Of a DNA stretch of 27,159 nucleotides, positions 7,081-14,834 are shown one piece after another. The notes below the pieces were generated by a model. The model searched no databases. It saw only the letters and a list, made by a program, of their open reading frames with translations, and had not been told where the DNA came from. The DNA is taken from the NCBI GenBank assembly GCA_016287975.1, contig JAEEXV010000008.1, positions 1-27,159 on the forward strand, in the 5' to 3' direction. The translations under genes and the position numbers were made by a program. This DNA comes from Lentisphaeria bacterium (GTDB taxonomy: Bacteria; Verrucomicrobiota; Lentisphaeria; Oligosphaerales; Oligosphaeraceae). The first letter of the stretch is position 1; each line of letters begins with the position of its first letter.

Positions 7081-8570
7081 AACACTATCTCGCCATCGAC
7101 CTGGGCGCCTCCTCCGGCCGCGCCATCCTCGGACACTACGACGGCAAAACCATCCGCCTCGAAGAACTCCACCGCTTCGCCAACGGCCCCCTCCAGGTCG
7201 ACAGCCACATCTTCTGGGACATCCACACCCTCTTCGAGGAAATCAAGCAGGGCATCCAGAAGGCCGCCGCCACTGGCCTCGCCATCGACGGCATCGGCAT
7301 CGACACCTGGGGCGTCGACATCTGCTACCTCGGCGCCGACGGCAAGTTCGTCTGGCTCCCCTGGCACTACCGCGACTCCCGCACCGACAACGCCATGGAG
7401 TGGGCCTTCCAGCGCATCCCGAAGGAGGAGATCTACCGCGAGACGGGCATCCAGTTCATGAGCCTCAACACCGTCTTCCAGCTCGCCGCCTCCCTCCGCG
7501 ACCACGAGGAGAACCTCGGCAAGGCCGAGAAACTCCTCTTCATGCCCAACGCCCTCACCTATCTGCTCTGTGGCGACGCCACCGCCGAATACAGCATCGC
7601 CACCACCTCGCAGCTCTACAACCCCACCACCCGCGACTGGTCCTGGAAGATCATCGACGCCCTCGGCCTCAAGCGCTCCCTCTTCCCCGCCATCACCCCC
7701 TCCTGCACCGTCGCAGGCCCCCTCGCCCCCGCCCTCCAGCAGGAACTCGGCTGCGGCCCCATCCCCGTCATCCTCATCGGCGCCCACGACACCGCCAGCG
7801 CCGTCGCCGCCGTCCCCGCCGTCGACGAGGACTCCTGGGCCTACCTCTCCAGCGGCACCTGGAGCCTCCTCGGCGTCGAACTCGACCAGCCCCTCATCAA
7901 CGACGCGGCCCTCGCCGCCAACTACACCAACGAAGGCGGCGTCGGAGGCAAGATCCGATTCCTCAAGAACATCATGGGCCTCTGGCTGATCCAGGAGTGC
8001 CGCAACCAGTGGCGCCGCGACGGCAGGGACTTCTCCTTCGCCGAACTCACGAAAATGGCCGCCGACGCCCCCGCCTTCACCGCCTTCGTCGATCCCAACG
8101 CCAAGCTCTTCGAGGCCCCTGGCGACATGCCCGCCCGCATCCGCCAGTTCTGCCAGGAGACCGCCCAGCCCGTCCCCGAGACCCCTGGGCACATCGTGCG
8201 CGTCGCCCTCGAATCCCTCGCCCTCAAGTACCGCCAGACCTGGCGCGAACTCGAAACGCTCCTCGGGCGCTCCCTCCACACCCTCCACCTGGTCGGCGGC
8301 GGCTGCCAGAACGCCCTGCTCAACCAGTTCACCGCCAACGCCATCCAGGCTCCCGTCATCACTGGCCCCGTCGAGGCCACCGCCCTCGGCAACATCCTCG
8401 GGCAGGCCATCGCCACCGGCGCCATCGCCGACCTCGCCGAAGGCCGCCGCATCTCCCGCGACAGTTCCGACACCGCCACCTACCAGCCCGCCGACGCGGA
8501 GGCCTGGCAGGCCGCCTTCGACCGCTATCTCGACATCTGCCGCCGACACGGCCAGAGCAACCTCGGATAA
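7077..8570 (+). CDS. rhaB: rhamnulokinase
   Basis: A 497-aa FGGY-family sugar kinase that phosphorylates L-rhamnulose with ATP, the second step of rhamnose breakdown in the cytosol. The N-terminal phosphate loop AIDLGASSGRAIL, the IDTWGVD strand, WHYRDSR and the ATPase-core GAHDTASAVAAVP are all present. TSQLYNPTTRDWSW matches the rhamnulokinase type rather than xylulokinase or glycerol kinase. The C-terminal HLVGGGCQNALLNQF closes the ATP site. Length matches the family (about 480-500). The start ATG 7077 overlaps the phosphoesterase stop. L-rhamnose isomerase lies 2.1 kb downstream on the same strand, with two secreted-protein genes between them. The aldolase rhaD is not in the window. Confidence 0.94.
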   Translation: MKHYLAIDLGASSGRAILGHYDGKTIRLEELHRFANGPLQVDSHIFWDIHTLFEEIKQGIQKAAATGLAIDGIGIDTWGVDICYLGADGKFVWLPWHYRDSRTDNAMEWAFQRIPKEEIYRETGIQFMSLNTVFQLAASLRDHEENLGKAEKLLFMPNALTYLLCGDATAEYSIATTSQLYNPTTRDWSWKIIDALGLKRSLFPAITPSCTVAGPLAPALQQELGCGPIPVILIGAHDTASAVAAVPAVDEDSWAYLSSGTWSLLGVELDQPLINDAALAANYTNEGGVGGKIRFLKNIMGLWLIQECRNQWRRDGRDFSFAELTKMAADAPAFTAFVDPNAKLFEAPGDMPARIRQFCQETAQPVPETPGHIVRVALESLALKYRQTWRELETLLGRSLHTLHLVGGGCQNALLNQFTANAIQAPVITGPVEATALGNILGQAIATGAIADLAEGRRISRDSSDTATYQPADAEAWQAAFDRYLDICRRHGQSNLG

Positions 8571-8581
8571 CCCCCATCCCG

Positions 8582-9604
8582 ATGCCACGCCGACTCCCCA
8601 TCCTGCTCGCCACGCTGCTGCTCCTCGGCCTCCCGCTCCGCGCCCAGCAGCCCCCCGCCGCCAAGGAGGCCGACGCCCCCTCCCCGATGCAGATCCTCAT
8701 TCGGGGATTCTCCGAAATCGAGGCGGAACACCGCCGCAATCTCGCCAACGCCCGCGAACTGCGCACCCGCCTCGACGCCACCCTCCGCCTCGCCGACCCC
8801 GAGGAGTTCATCACCCAGGGCGCCCTCCTCCAGGAGCAACTCGCCGAGGCCCACCGCCGCCTCGCCGTCGAACGCGACCACCACATCGCATTCAAGGCCC
8901 AGATCGACGCCTACCGCAACGGACGGCAGGTCCTCGCCCAGGAAGACGCCTACCTCGGCCGCTTCCTCGGCGAACTCGCCCTCTACGGCAAGGACCAGCA
9001 GGCCCAGTCCGCAGAATACACCAGGGCCGAGACCGCCCTGAACCGCAAGCTCGCCGCCCTCCCGCCGCCCTCCTCCTTCGTCAACCGCTTCGGAATCACC
9101 ATGGTCCTCGTCACCACCCCGAAGATGCGCCCCTTCTACGCCAGCGCCGCCCCCGTCACCGAAGCCCAGGCGCGGCAGCTCCTCGCCCTCCTCGGCCGCA
9201 AGCCCGACCCCGCCCGCCAGCCCGACGCCCCCTGCACCGACCTCACCAACCACGACGCCCGCGCCTGCGCCGAGCAGCTCTCCCGCTCCACGGGCTTCCG
9301 ATACCGCCTCCCCAACCGGCAACTCTGCCTCCGAATCCGACAGGCACGCCCCGACTTCCACCCCGCCATCGCACTCTGGCTTGACGAAAAGTGGAACGCC
9401 GAGTATCCCGAAAAGAACGCCATCGTCCGCTTCGGCATGACCTTCGCCACCATCTGGGATCCCGACGCCGCCCTCGAACCTGGCGCAGGCGGATTCGCCC
9501 GCGAACTCCCAGACGCGCACTACCCCGCCCTCGGATTCCTCGTCGTCACCGACGCGGCCGCAGGCCGCGAGGCGCGAATGCTCCGCCTCCGCACCAAACA
9601 CTAA
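8582..9604 (+). CDS. secreted protein with coiled coil and degenerate formylglycine-generating-enzyme-like (SUMF1) domain
   Basis: A 340-aa protein with a signal peptide (MPRRLPILLATLLLLGLPLRA, cleavage after about residue 21). Residues ~35-165 are a charged helical stretch likely to form a coiled coil. The C-terminal half (about 175-340) reads like a worn SUMF1/FGE fold. It has GITMVLVTTPKMRPFYASAA, PVTEAQARQLLALLG, then PCTDLTNHDARACAEQLS with TGFRYRLPN, and a closing LGFLVVTD that corresponds to the family's final GFR-type strand. Catalytic cysteines in the usual late position are not apparent, so it is probably a binding or structural relative rather than an active sulfatase-maturing enzyme. 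It begins 11 bases after rhaB and is followed 10 bases later by another secreted-protein gene. The domain call is my own pattern reading and is moderately certain. Confidence 0.6.
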   Translation: MPRRLPILLATLLLLGLPLRAQQPPAAKEADAPSPMQILIRGFSEIEAEHRRNLANARELRTRLDATLRLADPEEFITQGALLQEQLAEAHRRLAVERDHHIAFKAQIDAYRNGRQVLAQEDAYLGRFLGELALYGKDQQAQSAEYTRAETALNRKLAALPPPSSFVNRFGITMVLVTTPKMRPFYASAAPVTEAQARQLLALLGRKPDPARQPDAPCTDLTNHDARACAEQLSRSTGFRYRLPNRQLCLRIRQARPDFHPAIALWLDEKWNAEYPEKNAIVRFGMTFATIWDPDAALEPGAGGFARELPDAHYPALGFLVVTDAAAGREARMLRLRTKH

Positions 9605-9614
9605 CGGACGCCCC

Positions 9615-10649
9615 ATGACCATCCGCCGCCTCCCCATCCTGCTCCTCCTGCCCCTCCTGCTGCTTTCGGCTGGATTCTCCTTCAAGAAGGCCGCCCCCCC
9701 GCCCGCCGCGCCCGCGCCGCCGCCACCGCCGCCGCCCGAAAAGGCCCGCGGCAACTATCTGCGCACCGAAATCCGCGAGGTCGTCCCCTCCCGCAGGCTC
9801 ACCTGCACCCTCGTGATGGACGGGGAATACCGCCAGCCCGCCATCGCCATCGCCTACCAGGACATCCAGACCATCACCGACGTCAAACTCTACGAGACCA
9901 TCCTCCGCAAGTTCACCCCCGCCGCCCAGCCTGGCGGCGAACCCTCCGTCTCCGTCGAAGTCATCCCAGGCGAACTCTGGCCTGGCGAGACCACCCGCCG
10001 ACAGATCGCATCCCCGCGCCTCCCCCTCACCGACACCGAAATCCGCTTCAACGGCAAGCCCGCGCGCACCGACGCCAAGGGCGTCGCGCGACACCCCGAC
10101 GGGACCGCCATCGACCTCCTCCCCCACCTCGACTTCCTCGAAAAGCGCACCGCCGACTTCCAGATCCTCGCCGCGGGATTCCCCGAATGCGTCTACCGCG
10201 TCTACCGCACCATGCCGCAGCGCCAGGCCCACGACGAAAAACGCCTTGACGAACCCGAGGACCAGGACGTCCTCGTCGTCGCGGGCCTTGACTTCCGACA
10301 GGCCCGCAGCAAGCCCGAGCAGGAGCGGCTCCAATGCCGCGTCACCCTCCCTGGAAATCTCAACCTCGTGACCGCGGGACGCGCCTTCCCCGTCACCGTC
10401 ACCGTCTCCAACCACGGCCAGCTCGACACCAGCTGCCTCCTCGCGCGCTCCTTCTCGCGACTCCCCGCCCTCAACGGCATCCTCTTCTACTTCGGCAAAA
10501 TCCCACCAGGAAAGACCGCCTCCTTCACCCGCTTCGTCACCCTCCCCAAAAACCTCCCTGGAAACCTCGCCTTCGCCGAAATCCGCTTCACCGACAGCTG
10601 GAGCCCCCTCCCCCACGCGCTCCCGCTGAAACTCACCGTCATCCACTAG
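9615..10649 (+). CDS. secreted protein with proline-rich linker and C-terminal beta-sandwich, function unknown
   Basis: A 344-aa exported protein. It has a strongly hydrophobic signal peptide (residues 1-20, ending LLSAGFS) and then a proline/alanine linker (about 26-41) that would extend it from a membrane or wall. The middle section (about 45-215) has no match I recognise. The last ~90 residues (FPVTVTVSNHGQL, then FYFGKIPPGKTASF and FVTLPKNLPGN) look like an Ig-like/CARDB-type beta-sandwich, as found appended to bacterial surface proteins. It sits between the SUMF1-like gene and rhaA with short spacers, so it is likely in the same transcript and perhaps works with its neighbour at the cell envelope. 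No enzymatic motif was found. Whether it is a lipoprotein is unclear: I see no lipobox cysteine. Confidence 0.6.
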   Translation: MTIRRLPILLLLPLLLLSAGFSFKKAAPPPAAPAPPPPPPPEKARGNYLRTEIREVVPSRRLTCTLVMDGEYRQPAIAIAYQDIQTITDVKLYETILRKFTPAAQPGGEPSVSVEVIPGELWPGETTRRQIASPRLPLTDTEIRFNGKPARTDAKGVARHPDGTAIDLLPHLDFLEKRTADFQILAAGFPECVYRVYRTMPQRQAHDEKRLDEPEDQDVLVVAGLDFRQARSKPEQERLQCRVTLPGNLNLVTAGRAFPVTVTVSNHGQLDTSCLLARSFSRLPALNGILFYFGKIPPGKTASFTRFVTLPKNLPGNLAFAEIRFTDSWSPLPHALPLKLTVIH

Positions 10650-10667
10650 CCCCCACCATACACACCT

Positions 10668-11957
10668 ATGGACACCACCTTCCAGCCCCTCGCCGAAAAA
10701 GAGATCAAGCAGCGCTACGACCTCGCCAAAAAACAGTTCGCCAGCCTCGGCGTCGACACCGAACAGGCCCTCAAGACCCTCGCCCAGACCCCTGTGTCCC
10801 TCCATTGCTGGCAGGGCGACGACGTCCACGGCTTCGAAGTCCACGAGGAATCCGTCGCGGGCGGCGGCATCATGAGCACGGGAAACTACCCTGGTTGCGC
10901 CACCGACGGCGACATGCTCCGCCAGGACGCCTCCGTCGCCCTCGCCCTCATCCCAGGCGTCAGGCGCTTCAACATCCACGCCATCTACGCCGAAACCGAC
11001 GGCAAGGCCGTCCCCCGCGACGAAATCGCCCCCGAGCACTTCGCCAAGTGGATCAAATGGGCCAGGAAGCAGGGCGTCGCCCTCGACTTCAACCCCACCT
11101 ACTTCGCCCATCCCCTCGCCAACTCTGGCTACACCCTCTCCTCCGCCGACGCCAAGGTCCGCAAGTTCTGGATCCGCCACGGCATCGCCTCCCGCAAGAT
11201 CGGCGAGGCCATGGGCAAGGCCCTCGGCGACACCTGCATCGTCAACCACTGGATCCCCGACGGCGCCAAGGACCAGCCCGTCGACCGCCTCGGACCGCGC
11301 AGGCGCCTCGTCGAGGCATACGACGAAATCTTCGCCGTCCCCTGCAACCAGAAATTCGTCCGCGACGCCGTCGAATGCAAGCTCTTCGGCATCGCCTCCG
11401 AGGACTACGTCGTCGGCTCCCACGAGTTCTACATGGGCTATGTCATGAGCCGCGCCAATTCCATGCTCACCTTCGACATGGGGCACTTCCACCCCACCGA
11501 GACCATCCACGACAAGATCTCCTCCGTATTCCTCTTCAAGAAGGAGCTCCTCCTCCACGTCTCCCGCGGCGTCCGCTGGGATTCCGACCACGTCGTCAAC
11601 TTCAACGACGACCTGCGCAACCTCTTCCTCCAGATCGTCCGCGGCAAGCACCTCGCCAGCACCCACATCGCCCTCGACTTCTTCGACGGCTCCATCAACC
11701 GCATCGGCGCCTGGGTCACTGGCACCCGCGCCACCCAGAAGGCCATCCTCTACGCCCTCCTCGAACCCACCCCCGTCCTCGCCAAATACGAGAAGCACGG
11801 CGACAACGCCATGAAACTCGCACTCCTCGAGGAACTCAAGGGCCTCCCATGGGAAGCCGTCTACGACGAGTTCTGCCGCCGCGCCAAGGTCCCCGTCGGC
11901 ACCGCCTGGATCAACGACCTCACCCAGTACGACCGCAACGTCGCCCGCAAACGCTAA
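10668..11957 (+). CDS. rhaA: L-rhamnose isomerase
   Basis: A 429-aa metal-dependent (beta/alpha)8 isomerase converting L-rhamnose to L-rhamnulose, the step before RhaB. Family signatures run through the whole length: SLHCWQGDDVHGFE near the N-terminus, STGNYPGCATD, DFNPTYFAHPLA, IVNHWIPDGAKD, the metal-site segment LTFDMGHFHPTE, SDHVVNFNDDL and the substrate/metal strand IALDFFDGSINRIGAW. Length fits RhaA (about 420). It starts at ATG 10668, 18 bases after the previous stop, with no obvious Shine-Dalgarno, as for most genes in this run. Together with rhaB it gives rhamnulose-1-phosphate. The aldolase must be elsewhere, or the product is used another way. Confidence 0.95.
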   Translation: MDTTFQPLAEKEIKQRYDLAKKQFASLGVDTEQALKTLAQTPVSLHCWQGDDVHGFEVHEESVAGGGIMSTGNYPGCATDGDMLRQDASVALALIPGVRRFNIHAIYAETDGKAVPRDEIAPEHFAKWIKWARKQGVALDFNPTYFAHPLANSGYTLSSADAKVRKFWIRHGIASRKIGEAMGKALGDTCIVNHWIPDGAKDQPVDRLGPRRRLVEAYDEIFAVPCNQKFVRDAVECKLFGIASEDYVVGSHEFYMGYVMSRANSMLTFDMGHFHPTETIHDKISSVFLFKKELLLHVSRGVRWDSDHVVNFNDDLRNLFLQIVRGKHLASTHIALDFFDGSINRIGAWVTGTRATQKAILYALLEPTPVLAKYEKHGDNAMKLALLEELKGLPWEAVYDEFCRRAKVPVGTAWINDLTQYDRNVARKR

Positions 11958-11970
11958 CCGCGCCGCCAAT

Positions 11971-12543
11971 ATGCCCGCTCCCTGCTCCTTTGTCGTCTCC
12001 ATCATGTCGCGCGACCGCGTCGGCATCGTCGCCGAGGTCTCTGGCGTCATCCAGCGCCTCGGCGGAAACCTCGCCGACGTCAGCCAGACCGTCCTGCGCG
12101 GATACTTCACCATGATCCTCCTCGCCGAGTTCCCCGACGCGCAGGACGCCGACCGCATCCGCGCCGCATTCGCCGAGTGCAAGCCCCTCGCAGGCGCCGA
12201 AATCGGCGTCCTGCCCTTCCACGGCGCCGCCGAGGCGCCCCCGCAGAACTTCGACCCCGAGGCACCCGTCGCCGACAACCGCTACGTCCTCACCGCAACT
12301 GGCCCCGACCGCCCTGGACTCGTCAACGCCATCGCGGGATACCTCCGCGAGCGCGACATCAACATCGTCGACCTCACCACGGGAAACCACGACGGCGAAT
12401 ACACCATGATCTGGCTCGTCGACCTCCCCCGCGACCTCGAAGTCGCCAAACTCAAGCGCAGCCTCGAAGTCAATCTCGATTCCCTCAAAATGAAAATCGC
12501 CCTCCGACACCAGGCAATCTTCAAGCAGACCAACGAAATATAA
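11971..12543 (+). CDS. double ACT-domain protein, GcvR-like
   Basis: A 190-aa cytosolic protein made of two ACT domains. The first (about 6-85) begins SFVVSIMSRDRVGIVAEVSGVI and the second (about 103-180) begins YVLTATGPDRPGLVNAIAGYL; both carry the D-R-x-G-[IL]-V signature of small-molecule, usually amino-acid, binding ACT modules. The tandem layout without a catalytic domain resembles GcvR, the glycine cleavage system repressor partner, and related regulators. It starts at ATG 11971, 13 bases after rhaA. Ligand and target are unknown, and the link to rhamnose metabolism may be only positional. The stop codon overlaps a TATAAT box that probably drives the next gene, a tRNA. Confidence 0.85.
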   Translation: MPAPCSFVVSIMSRDRVGIVAEVSGVIQRLGGNLADVSQTVLRGYFTMILLAEFPDAQDADRIRAAFAECKPLAGAEIGVLPFHGAAEAPPQNFDPEAPVADNRYVLTATGPDRPGLVNAIAGYLRERDINIVDLTTGNHDGEYTMIWLVDLPRDLEVAKLKRSLEVNLDSLKMKIALRHQAIFKQTNEI

Positions 12544-12544
12544 T
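12539..12544 (+). promoter_or_regulatory. candidate -10 box of tRNA-Leu
   Basis: A perfect TATAAT lies 15 bases before the mature tRNA 5' end, where a tRNA promoter -10 is expected, and overlaps the TAA stop of the double-ACT gene. The -35 region (about 12516-12521, AATCTT) is poor, so strength is uncertain. Confidence 0.5.
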
Positions 12545-12559
12545 CCCATATCCCTTTGC

Positions 12560-12642
12560 GCCGGAGTGGCGAAATGGCAGACGCAGGAGACTTAAAATCT
12601 CCCGCCCGAAAGGGCTTACGGGTTCGAGTCCCGTCTCCGGTA
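12560..12642 (+). tRNA. tRNA-Leu (anticodon UAA)
   Basis: An 83-nt class II tRNA. The acceptor GCCGGAG (12560-12566) pairs with CTCCGGT (12635-12641) with a terminal G-U, followed by discriminator A12642. The anticodon stem GGAGA/TCTCC (12586-12590, 12598-12602) encloses CTTAAAA with anticodon TAA at 12593-12595. The long variable arm GCCC-GAAA-GGGC (12604-12615) and the T arm ACGGG-TTCGAGT-CCCGT (12618-12634) are intact. The 3' CCA is not encoded. It reads UUA and UUG codons, which are rare in the flanking genes. Confidence 0.96.
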
Positions 12643-12663
12643 TATTGAAACGCTTTGCTCTCC

Positions 12664-12693
12664 ATGAAAGGCGGCAATCGCCGCCACTTTCAT
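12664..12693. other. 12-bp hairpin downstream of tRNA-Leu
   Basis: ATGAAAG-GCGGC (12664-12675) pairs with GCCGC-CA-CTTTCAT (12680-12693) around an AATC loop with a 2-base bulge. It is 21 bases past the tRNA. No T run follows, so it may be a processing or protection hairpin rather than a terminator. Confidence 0.5.
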
Positions 12694-12748
12694 GCCCGAA
12701 GTTGTTGCGCCACGGCGGCCTCGCCCCGAGCAGCGCGCGGGTCATTCA

Positions 12749-12768
12749 CCGGCCCCAAAATGGGCCGG
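12749..12768. other. palindromic hairpin preceding the minisatellite
   Basis: CCGGCCC (12749-12755) pairs perfectly with GGGCCGG (12762-12768) across CAAAAT. A related but imperfect segment (GCCCCCCATAATGGGCCC) follows the second CATTCACCG copy near 12963-12980, so the segment appears duplicated on both sides of the minisatellite. Confidence 0.5.
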
Positions 12769-12779
12769 CACAGAACGCT

Positions 12780-12950
12780 GGGGTCTGGGGTCCTGGAAGA
12801 TGGGTCTGGGGTCTCGGGTCTGGGGGCCTGGAAGTTGGGTCTAAAGTCTGGGTTCTGGGGTCCTGGAAGATGGGGGTCTGGGGTCTGGGGGCCTGGAAGA
12901 TGGGGGTCTGGGGTCTGAAGTCTGGGGTCCTGGAAGTTGGGTCTGGGGGC
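12780..12950. repeat. G-rich minisatellite built on GGGTCTG
   Basis: About 170 bases of GGGTCTG/GGGGTCTG units punctuated five times by CCTGGAAG[A/T]T (at 12792, 12827, 12862, 12892 and 12929; periods 35, 35, 30 and 37). The plus strand is almost free of C outside the punctuation and has repeated runs of three to five G spaced by three bases, so it could fold into G-quadruplexes. All six frames stay open for long stretches (a proline-rich repeat on the minus strand), which reflects the repeat and not a gene. Confidence 0.85.
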
Positions 12951-13195
12951 ATTCACCGCCGCCCCCCATAATGGGCCCACGCCAGCGCCGCGCGCCTCGG
13001 CCCGGTGCGCCAGGGATTCCTCCGCCAGTGCCGCCGCCCGCTCTCCGTGGTGCGAGGGCAAAAAAAAGGCAAGACACAATTCGGTTTTAGAAAGCAGGCA
13101 TATAGTAAGGAAGCCGCTTGGGCGGAAGGATCCGTCCCCTTCGGTTTTTGCCAGGCACTGAATTGCGCATCCTGGACGGGAAGCAGGAGGTATCC

Positions 13196-13759
13196 ATGGA
13201 AAACGAAACCAATACGGCGGGAGTTGATCCCAAAACGTTGGCCGATGGCAAGATCTTGCGTTTTCTGGTAGAACAATTCAACCACGAGCGCAGCCAGGAG
13301 CACCTGCTGGCTGTCCTGCGCTGCCTGCGGGACAGCGCCATCTGGATTCCTGGCACGATGCAACTCAGTGACACCGATGTCGAAATGCTCCAAAATTTAC
13401 GTGAGGGTGAAACTTTCTCGTTTTCGGAGCCAACGAAATTTGTCCCCGACATCTTGCAGAATGGAGATGACTTCTTTTTCCCCGTCTTCTCGAATTGCGA
13501 GCAGATGGGCGAATACGGGAAGCATTTCAGCACATTGCAAAAGCACTTTTTTGTCGCCATGCGTCTAGCCATGAAGAAAGAGAATGTCTGCGGAATCGTC
13601 CTGGACGCATTCACGACGCCTTTCATTGTTCCCAAAGAACTGTTTGATTTCATTGGAGAATTACCCTCCATGCTGAAAAGAAACGCTGACGAGCCATTGT
13701 CGGCAGAGAACACAGATGGACAATCCAACGCGAATGATACAAAGCAAGATGAAAACTGA
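13196..13759 (+). CDS. SseB-like protein
   Basis: A 187-aa cytosolic protein. Residues ~15-165 follow the N-terminal domain of SseB (enhanced serine sensitivity, PF07179 style). An initial helix LRFLVEQFNHERSQEHLLAVL is followed by WIPGTMQ, then ILQNGDDFFFPVFSNCEQMG with the characteristic F-P-V-F-S strand, a helix, and NVCGIVLDAFTTPFIVPKELF near the end. The molecular role of the domain is unclear. Start: ATG 13196 with a strong AGGAGG at 13185-13190, unlike the SD-poor genes before the tRNA. Composition is clearly lower in GC, with mixed third positions. It overlaps the next gene by about 11 bases, suggesting co-translation. A polar, low-complexity C-terminal tail (SAENTDGQSNANDTKQ) is present. 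Confidence 0.7.
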   Translation: MENETNTAGVDPKTLADGKILRFLVEQFNHERSQEHLLAVLRCLRDSAIWIPGTMQLSDTDVEMLQNLREGETFSFSEPTKFVPDILQNGDDFFFPVFSNCEQMGEYGKHFSTLQKHFFVAMRLAMKKENVCGIVLDAFTTPFIVPKELFDFIGELPSMLKRNADEPLSAENTDGQSNANDTKQDEN

Positions 13760-14783
13760 CATGCAAAAACGCCTGGTGACTCCCGTGCTGGTCCTTGTGT
13801 TTTTGAGTGTGGCCTTTCTGACGGGATGCGCCGCAAGAAGGCCGCTTGCGCTGTGGCAGGACGCCGCCCCCGCCAAAAACGCGCTGGTCGAGTATGTCGA
13901 GGCCGTCACCGCCAAAGGCTCGCCGGACTTCATCCCCGTCGCCAACCGGATCGCAGTGTTTGATTTGGACGGGACGCTCTTCCTGGAGACGGACCCGACC
14001 TATTTTGACTGGCTGCTCTTCGAGCACCGCGTCCTGGAAGACGCGAGTTTCAAGCCCACGCCGGAGCAGCTGGCCGCCGCGAAAGCCTCGCGTCAGGGGA
14101 AGTTCCCGAAACTGGACAAGAACCGCGAGCGCATGGTCTCGGAGGCCTACCAGGGGCTGACGCTGGAGGCCTTCGACACCTTCGTCCGCCAGTTCATGGA
14201 AGAGGCGCAGCCTGGCTTCATCGGTCTGAAGCGCGGCGACGCCTTCTACAAGCCCATGCTCGAAGTAGTCGACTATCTTGTCCAAAACGGCTTCACCGTC
14301 TATGTGATCAGCGGGACAGACCGGCTAACCGTGCGTCCCTTGACGGAGAAACTGCATCTGCCGCCGAACCAGATCATCGGGTCGGACAGCACCATCGTCG
14401 CCAGCGGCCAGGATGCAAAGGATGGCCTGGAATACACCTTTGGCAAGGGCGATGTCCTGATCCTGGGCGGCAGGAACCTCGTCAAGAACCTCCAGATGAA
14501 CAAAGTCGCAGTCATTGCCCAGGAAATCGGCGTCCAGCCCGTGCTGGCGTTCGGAAACACCCTGTCCGACGCCAGCATGCTGAACTACACCATTTCCAGG
14601 AACAAGTACAAGGCCCTCGGCTTTATGCTGCTGTGCGATGACCTGGAACGCGAATACGGAAATCTCGCCAAAGCCGAGAAGATGCGCCAAGACTGCGCCG
14701 CGAACGGCTGGATCCCCGTGTCAATGCGAAACGACTGGAAGACAATCTACGGCGACGGCGTCATGAAACGGCAGACGAAGTAG
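13749..14783 (+). CDS. HAD-superfamily hydrolase, lipoprotein
   Basis: A 344-aa protein anchored by lipidation: a hydrophobic signal sequence ends in the lipobox LTGC (C27). The HAD phosphatase motifs are complete: nucleophile D72 and D74 in FDLDGTLF, motif II in VISGTDRLT, a lysine-bearing segment near KNLQMNK, and the acidic motif GNTLSDASML. Long conserved stretches (ETDPTYFDWLLFEHRVLED, GWIPVSMRNDW, IYGDGV) match a family of surface-attached HAD proteins widespread in gut Firmicutes, which suggests transfer; the substrate is unknown. Start: ATG 13749 or ATG 13761, both leaving an intact signal; the upstream ATG 13716 is less likely because it lies deep in the SseB-like gene. GC is lower than in neighbouring genes and CCGG sites are present, unlike in the native genes. 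Confidence 0.85.
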   Translation: MKTDMQKRLVTPVLVLVFLSVAFLTGCAARRPLALWQDAAPAKNALVEYVEAVTAKGSPDFIPVANRIAVFDLDGTLFLETDPTYFDWLLFEHRVLEDASFKPTPEQLAAAKASRQGKFPKLDKNRERMVSEAYQGLTLEAFDTFVRQFMEEAQPGFIGLKRGDAFYKPMLEVVDYLVQNGFTVYVISGTDRLTVRPLTEKLHLPPNQIIGSDSTIVASGQDAKDGLEYTFGKGDVLILGGRNLVKNLQMNKVAVIAQEIGVQPVLAFGNTLSDASMLNYTISRNKYKALGFMLLCDDLEREYGNLAKAEKMRQDCAANGWIPVSMRNDWKTIYGDGVMKRQTK

Positions 14784-14834
14784 GCAACGTTTCGGATTTG
14801 CGCTGTTCGCTTTCCCTCCACGAATGGCCCTGGG

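Larger units (their letters stand above)
12643..13195. other. 553-base gene-free region after the tRNA
   Basis: No frame here looks like a real protein. The region holds two hairpins (12664-12693 and 12749-12768) and the G-rich minisatellite (12780-12950), each listed separately. It also has a direct repeat CATTCACCG (12743-12751 and 12950-12958) bracketing the minisatellite. From 12959 to 13195 there is GC-rich sequence turning AT-richer toward the SseB-like gene, with TATAGT at 13101-13106 as a weak -10 candidate. Confidence 0.7.

Noticed and set aside
9546..12278. 910-codon minus-strand open frame across rhaA and neighbours
   Set aside because: Same composition effect; it shows no domain, while the plus strand encodes recognisable proteins.
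12618..12642. tRNA-Leu 3' end as an integration att site with a downstream copy
   Set aside because: I searched the far edge of the atypical block by eye and found no repeat of the tRNA 3' sequence.
12690..13079. Proline-rich minus-strand open frame with a PDPHLPGPQT repeat
   Set aside because: It is the translation of the G-rich minisatellite; all six frames remain open there and no start signal is seen.
13154..13166. Possible sigma-54 promoter (AGGCAC...TTGC) before the SseB-like gene
   Set aside because: The distance between GG and GC is 9 bases, one short of the strict 10, and the -24 box is imperfect.
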